From contig QAML01000074.1 in assembly GCA_003150315.1 (NCBI GenBank), positions 1 through 27,407 of the forward strand: DNA of 27,407 bases, given 5' to 3'. The notes under the pieces are model-generated. The model worked only from the letters and a program-made list of their open reading frames with translations. It was not told the origin of the DNA and did not search any database. Source of the stretch: Prevotellaceae bacterium (GTDB taxonomy: Bacteria > Bacteroidota > Bacteroidia > Bacteroidales > Bacteroidaceae). How positions within the stretch are numbered: position 1 is the stretch's first letter; each line of letters opens with the position of its first letter. A program made the position numbers and the translations under genes. Below are positions 23,604 through 27,407 of this stretch, in pieces.

Positions 23604-24731
23604 ATGAGAAAAATTGCAACAATCCTCCTGATGAGCATGACGATCGCTTTTTGTTTGGCACAAAATGCCCTTAACGGCGGAGTGTGGAAAGACAATAACG
23701 GAGTGCATATAAATGCCCACGGAGGCAATATAATTTCATACAAGGGTACATATTATTGGTACGGCGAGAATCGTTCGGACAACGGACCGGTAAGTTCTAT
23801 GGGTGTGAGCTGTTACAAATCAAAAAATATGAAAGACTGGACAGATTGCGGCATAGTGCTTCCGGTTTCCAAGCAACCCGGCAGCGACATGGAGGCAGGC
23901 TGCATTGTGGAACGCCCGAAAGTGGTGAAAAATCCCAAGACAGGGAAATTCATCATGTGGTTTCATCTCGAACTAAAGGGACGCGGTTACGAAGCAGCAC
24001 GTTACGGGGTGGCAACAGCCGACAATCCGCTCGGACCTTTCAAGTTTGTCCGTTCCGGCAGGGTGAATCCGGGACTTTATCCCATAGGCTTTTCGTTGCC
24101 CGACACTACTGATTTGAAGCAGATGCTTTATTCCGAAAAAATGAAGGAATGGTGGACTCCCGAGTGGCGTTCGGAGGTTGAGAAGGGCATGTTTTTTCAG
24201 CGCGATGTCGCAGGTGGTCAAATGTCTCGCGATATGACTATTTTCATTGACGAGGATGGTAAAGCTTATCATGTGTATTCTTCGGAAGAAAACCTTACAA
24301 TTCAGATTGCGCAGCTTTCTGACGATTACACGGAGCACAACGGCTGTTTCGTGCGAGTGGCTCCGGGAGGACAGAATGAGGCTCCCGTGCTTTTCAAAAA
24401 GGACGGCGTTTACTGGATGATAACGAGCGGATGCACGGGGTGGGCACCAAATGCCGCGCGAATGTTTACTGCGAAAAACATTTTCGGTCCCTGGAAGCAA
24501 CTTCCCAATCCTTGTCGCGGCGAAGAAGCAGATAAAACTTTCGGAGCACAGGGAACGTATGCCTATAAACTTGAAACAAAAGCCCTTCAAAGGACTTTCG
24601 GCGCGGAATATATATTTATGGCGGATATTTGGAACCCCAAGCACTTAAACGACAGCCGCCATTTGTGGATTCCGATAGCTTTTGAAAACGGCGTTCCCGT
24701 ACTCAGGCGCAACAATTCACCTGCATATTAA
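23604..24731 (+). CDS. Secreted GH43-family glycoside hydrolase
   Basis: This 375-aa enzyme has a signal peptide (about 1-20, ending CLAQ) and a five-bladed beta-propeller. Family segments are NGVHINAHGGNIISYKGTYY, WYGENRS and PLGPFKF. Glu103 lies in VERPKV, Glu259 in GGQNEAPVLFKKDG, and Gln316 in FGAQGTY. The HINAHGG start and the late Gln recall the galactan-active GH43 group (GH43_24, exo-beta-1,3-galactanase-like), in which Gln is said to replace the usual base; the subfamily is from memory and tentative. Its 3' end overlaps the convergent GH78 gene by 15 bp. With GH78 and the esterase it suggests work on a rhamnose- and galactose-containing plant glycan. Confidence 0.85.
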   Translation: MRKIATILLMSMTIAFCLAQNALNGGVWKDNNGVHINAHGGNIISYKGTYYWYGENRSDNGPVSSMGVSCYKSKNMKDWTDCGIVLPVSKQPGSDMEAGCIVERPKVVKNPKTGKFIMWFHLELKGRGYEAARYGVATADNPLGPFKFVRSGRVNPGLYPIGFSLPDTTDLKQMLYSEKMKEWWTPEWRSEVEKGMFFQRDVAGGQMSRDMTIFIDEDGKAYHVYSSEENLTIQIAQLSDDYTEHNGCFVRVAPGGQNEAPVLFKKDGVYWMITSGCTGWAPNAARMFTAKNIFGPWKQLPNPCRGEEADKTFGAQGTYAYKLETKALQRTFGAEYIFMADIWNPKHLNDSRHLWIPIAFENGVPVLRRNNSPAY

Positions 24732-27014
24732 TTCTATGACGTGTTTCCCGCTTCCCACGGTGTAGGAAGTGTCGAACCTGGTAAGCCTTTCCAACGGAAT
24801 GTTCTTGCCGTTTACACGGGCATGTCTTATGTCGCGTCTGCCAAAGTCCTCCGTGATGTTGGCAAGCGAGATGTCGGCAATGGAATTGGCGGGAACTTCT
24901 ATGGCAAATCTAATTTTCTTGTCCGTAACTCTGATTTCTTCTTTTATAACTCCCCTCAACGTGGTGGTTTTCCCCGAAACGTGTTTAAGTTCTCCTATTT
25001 GCGGATAAACCATAAAGACATCGTAAGCAGGAGATGTGGGAATGATTCCGAGAATGTCGCGAAAGGCTATATTCGCAGGGGATGTTGCCCACGCATGATT
25101 CCAATCGAGATTCGGCTTAAAGGTTTCGTCCCAGTCTTCCATGGTTATGGTGGTTCCGCAACGCATCATGTTAACCCAGCTGCGCTTTGTGTCGGCAGCC
25201 AGCATCATTTTTATGCCTTCGGCACCGCGTTCTTGACGAAACAGACCGTCAATGAGAAACTGCGCACCAAACACGCTGCACGCCATGCCGCGTTTGAGAA
25301 TATAGTCGGTAACACTTTTTGATTTTTCAATGGGAATCATTCCGAAAGCTGCGGGATAGAAATTTGAATGTGTGGCACTGTGGGCTGTGTCCAAGGCATC
25401 GCGATAGAGCGAGGTGCTTTCGTTTAGAAACGATTTGTTGAAAGCCGTTTTGAAATCATTGGCAGCTTTGCGATAATATTGCGCTTTGTCGTCCTTTTTG
25501 CAGGCATGCGAAATAGTAACCATGCGACACAACGTGCGATAATGCCATGCGTTCACAACAGAATTGAATCTGCCCATGGTATGTCCGTCTCTTTCGCCGC
25601 CAGAAGGCTCGTTAAGCCCTGCAGTCCACGCCGGCCAGTCCACTATGTCCCTCAGCTCGCTTTTCATGTTTATGCTTTTCAGAAATTCCTGCGTTTGCAG
25701 TCCTGTTTGGGTGGATATTAATCCGTTTTCGCAACGCAGAGCAGAAAGAGTGTGTGCCTCTATTGTGTTGTAGTTCTGCGAAATCAGACGACAGTCTCCG
25801 GTAAAAAGATAATCGTATGCCGCAAGTTCCACATTTTGCAGGCTCCATTCTGTGGGCCATGTGGGATGTGCAAGAAGATGCCGTACTGTTCTTCTTGCCA
25901 TTGCCGCCTCGCCGAAGGCAAAATAGGTTCCGAGCATACTTACAAGGGCATCGGCTTCATAGGGTATGCGTTCGCGGTCGCCGTCAACGAATATGCCGAG
26001 CATGGAAGTGGCTTTAAGCGAATACTTACAGAATTCGAAAATGGAATCGAGCCTTGTGCTGCTGCTCTTAAAGGAAGATGCGTCATAATTCAGAGGATAG
26101 TTAACAGCTTCGCGCATGAATTTTACGTGTCTCACCGTTCCCGGTTTGCTTTTAACCTCACAATATCTGAACGGAGTTATTTCGCCGATGAACGCGGGGA
26201 TTTTTATTGCGTCTGCTCCGGTATTTCTCTTGTCGGGGCGCAGGTCTATTTTATATAGTGCCCTACCTTTTTTAACATTCAACTTATATTCCGCTCCGCG
26301 AATGGTGGCTCCGGGATTAGTGTCCACGCTTTTGCCGTCGGCGGTGAGCTTTTCGCCGATTAAAACAGTGATTTCGGCGTTGTCGGCAGCTGTTATCTCG
26401 AGCATGGGTTGTGCAAAAGCATCAAGCTTGAAGTCGGCACGGAAAATTCCGGAAGCTTTGTCTTTCACGGTTTTTGCCTTCTGCAGCGTTTTAACCAACG
26501 GTTCGTGGCTTGTGGCAGAGTCGTTGAGCGTGTGAAAAGTGCGGAAAAGTTTTGCGGAACTCCAAGTTCCCGACCTGTCCCTGTTGGTTTTCACCAGCAC
26601 ACGCCAATAATATGCTTTGTCGGGTGAAAGATTCAAATTTTCCGGCACATACGCCACCGAATTACCATCGTATTGCATGCCGCTGTCGTAAATGTTACCC
26701 CGGAGTGCGGAAATGTCCTTGCGATTGTCTGCTACAATAATGCGGAAAGCCGTCTGCTTCACGTTCTTCCCCTTGTTCGGAATGACCCAGCCGAAAGAAG
26801 GATGCACGGTTCTTATCCATGCGGCGCGATAATGCAGTGTGTCGTTCTGTGGAGCGGAAACCTTAGTGTTTATCGGGTATCCGTCCTTGTAATAATGCTC
26901 AGTGTTTTCAATGAAATCGGTTTTCAAACCGTAAGGTTTGCCGTGTTGCGCCATGCAAACGCAACAAGACGCAACGAACAACGTTGCAATGTATAATCTT
27001 CCGCTTCCGTTCAT
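24717..27014 (-). CDS. GH78 alpha-L-rhamnosidase
   Basis: This 765-aa secreted enzyme removes terminal alpha-L-rhamnose. A signal peptide (about 1-23, ending CMAQ) is followed by an N-terminal Fn3-like beta domain (about 60-160, with KAYYWRVLVKT) and a second beta region. The (alpha/alpha)6 catalytic barrel has VDGDRERIPYEAD, where Glu348 is the likely acid and Asp355 a conserved partner, and TITMEDWDE with Glu626. It continues with LDWNHAWATSPANI, and a C-terminal beta domain closes the protein. It runs convergent to the GH43 gene with overlapping stops and has its own divergent promoter. Substrates could be arabinogalactan, rhamnogalacturonan or similar. Confidence 0.92.
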   Translation of the reverse strand: MNGSGRLYIATLFVASCCVCMAQHGKPYGLKTDFIENTEHYYKDGYPINTKVSAPQNDTLHYRAAWIRTVHPSFGWVIPNKGKNVKQTAFRIIVADNRKDISALRGNIYDSGMQYDGNSVAYVPENLNLSPDKAYYWRVLVKTNRDRSGTWSSAKLFRTFHTLNDSATSHEPLVKTLQKAKTVKDKASGIFRADFKLDAFAQPMLEITAADNAEITVLIGEKLTADGKSVDTNPGATIRGAEYKLNVKKGRALYKIDLRPDKRNTGADAIKIPAFIGEITPFRYCEVKSKPGTVRHVKFMREAVNYPLNYDASSFKSSSTRLDSIFEFCKYSLKATSMLGIFVDGDRERIPYEADALVSMLGTYFAFGEAAMARRTVRHLLAHPTWPTEWSLQNVELAAYDYLFTGDCRLISQNYNTIEAHTLSALRCENGLISTQTGLQTQEFLKSINMKSELRDIVDWPAWTAGLNEPSGGERDGHTMGRFNSVVNAWHYRTLCRMVTISHACKKDDKAQYYRKAANDFKTAFNKSFLNESTSLYRDALDTAHSATHSNFYPAAFGMIPIEKSKSVTDYILKRGMACSVFGAQFLIDGLFRQERGAEGIKMMLAADTKRSWVNMMRCGTTITMEDWDETFKPNLDWNHAWATSPANIAFRDILGIIPTSPAYDVFMVYPQIGELKHVSGKTTTLRGVIKEEIRVTDKKIRFAIEVPANSIADISLANITEDFGRRDIRHARVNGKNIPLERLTRFDTSYTVGSGKHVIELICR

Positions 27015-27055
27015 TCCGAGGTGTGTAAATATGTGAAGTTTAGAGCTTGTATTTT

Positions 27056-27074
27056 TACCTTTGTTGCAAATTTA
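27056..27074. promoter_or_regulatory. Back-to-back promoter elements upstream of GH78
   Basis: CAAATTTA (27067-27074), read as TAAATTTG on the minus strand, lies 53 nt before the GH78 ATG. TACCTTTG (27056-27063) on the plus strand faces right, toward a stretch (27075-27345) in which I see no convincing gene. Its context, CTTGTATTTTTACCTTTG, resembles the GH43 promoter. Confidence 0.4.
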
Positions 27075-27345
27075 AGACAAATTTTCTGATTGTGGGCTTG
27101 CTATGATGTTTTTGTTAACATTAGTAATGAGTCTCCCGGATCGAAGATGCGGAAGCTGCGGTGTAACTTGCCACGTGGGAAGAAAACTTCCGGCTGTGGA
27201 AAAACGCGGATGCCTGCATGTGCACCTCATTGTTCATATGTCCAAGAATGCATGCTCAAACCTTTGTTTCATGCCTCACCCGAAGCGTTTCGGAATCCTC
27301 AAAAATGCGGCTTTGTAAGTTATTGAAAATCAGATGTGATTTTTT

Positions 27346-27407
27346 GTGAAAAATATAAGGCATATATTTTGAAATAAGTGCCTTGTATTTTAAAATACAT
27401 GGCTTGT
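27346..27407 (+). repeat. 21-bp-unit palindromic intergenic element, copy E8 (cut by the window end)
   Basis: One inverted unit, one direct unit and most of a third are visible before the window ends. The preceding 27311-27345 flank (TTTGTAAGTTATTGAAAATC, then AGATGTGAT) closely matches that of E3. The visible repeat text differs from E3 at only a few bases. Confidence 0.8.

Noticed and set aside
27090..27326. A 78-aa plus-strand open frame right of the GH78 promoter
   Set aside because: It has no domain, an unusual Cys- and Arg-rich composition and no second overlapping evidence; overlapping frames of similar length exist there.
1496..27407. CRISPR array
   Set aside because: The repeat units are directly adjacent without unique spacers, are partly inverted, and occur in groups of four scattered over kilobases. 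No cas gene is present.

Overview
The window looks like a chromosomal segment of a member of the Bacteroidota, most likely a Prevotella-like Bacteroidales. The evidence is the TAnnTTTG promoter element, seen 32-82 nt upstream of most gene starts and almost on top of two, together with the absence of clear Shine-Dalgarno sequences. The gene content fits: secreted glycoside hydrolases, a fasciclin lipoprotein, a LytS/LytTR two-component pair, and a C-terminal tail like those used by type IX secretion. The genus is inferred from style and was not tested. No rRNA, tRNA, CRISPR array or intact transposase was seen.

Layout. Bases 1-1480 are AT-rich and decayed. They hold the 3' end of an unrecognised gene, a short gene remnant, and a minus-strand pseudogene with an amber codon and two opposite frameshifts. 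Next come a periplasmic GH3 beta-glucosidase (2015-4309), a small outer-membrane beta-barrel and a small lipoprotein (4813-5817). A convergent LytTR response regulator/LytS kinase pair follows (5882-7665), then type I L-asparaginase (7850-8896) and a fasciclin lipoprotein (9377-11419), all on the minus strand. A plus-strand block encodes a TetR regulator, FabG, an RluA-type pseudouridine synthase and a glycine-zipper lipoprotein (12130-15044). A tight minus-strand operon (15414-18087) encodes a dolichyl-phosphate-sugar-synthase-like GT2, a 187-aa single-pass protein and a GT-C-like polytopic membrane protein. The right end is a carbohydrate region: a 1618-aa secreted SGNH esterase with three discoidin-like modules, a GH43 enzyme and a convergent GH78 alpha-L-rhamnosidase. 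No SusC/SusD pair is visible.

The most unusual signal is a family of about 90-bp intergenic elements, seven complete and one cut by the window end, spaced about every 3-4 kb. Each complete copy contains exactly four 21-bp units (consensus TTTTAAAATAAGTGCCTTGTA). The first unit is always inverted, the last two are always direct, and the second occurs in either orientation. Perfect 42-bp palindromes result in two copies. Two distant copies share 65 identical bases despite different flanks. I do not recognise a named family for it; it could be a REP/MITE-like mobile element or a structured RNA/DNA site.
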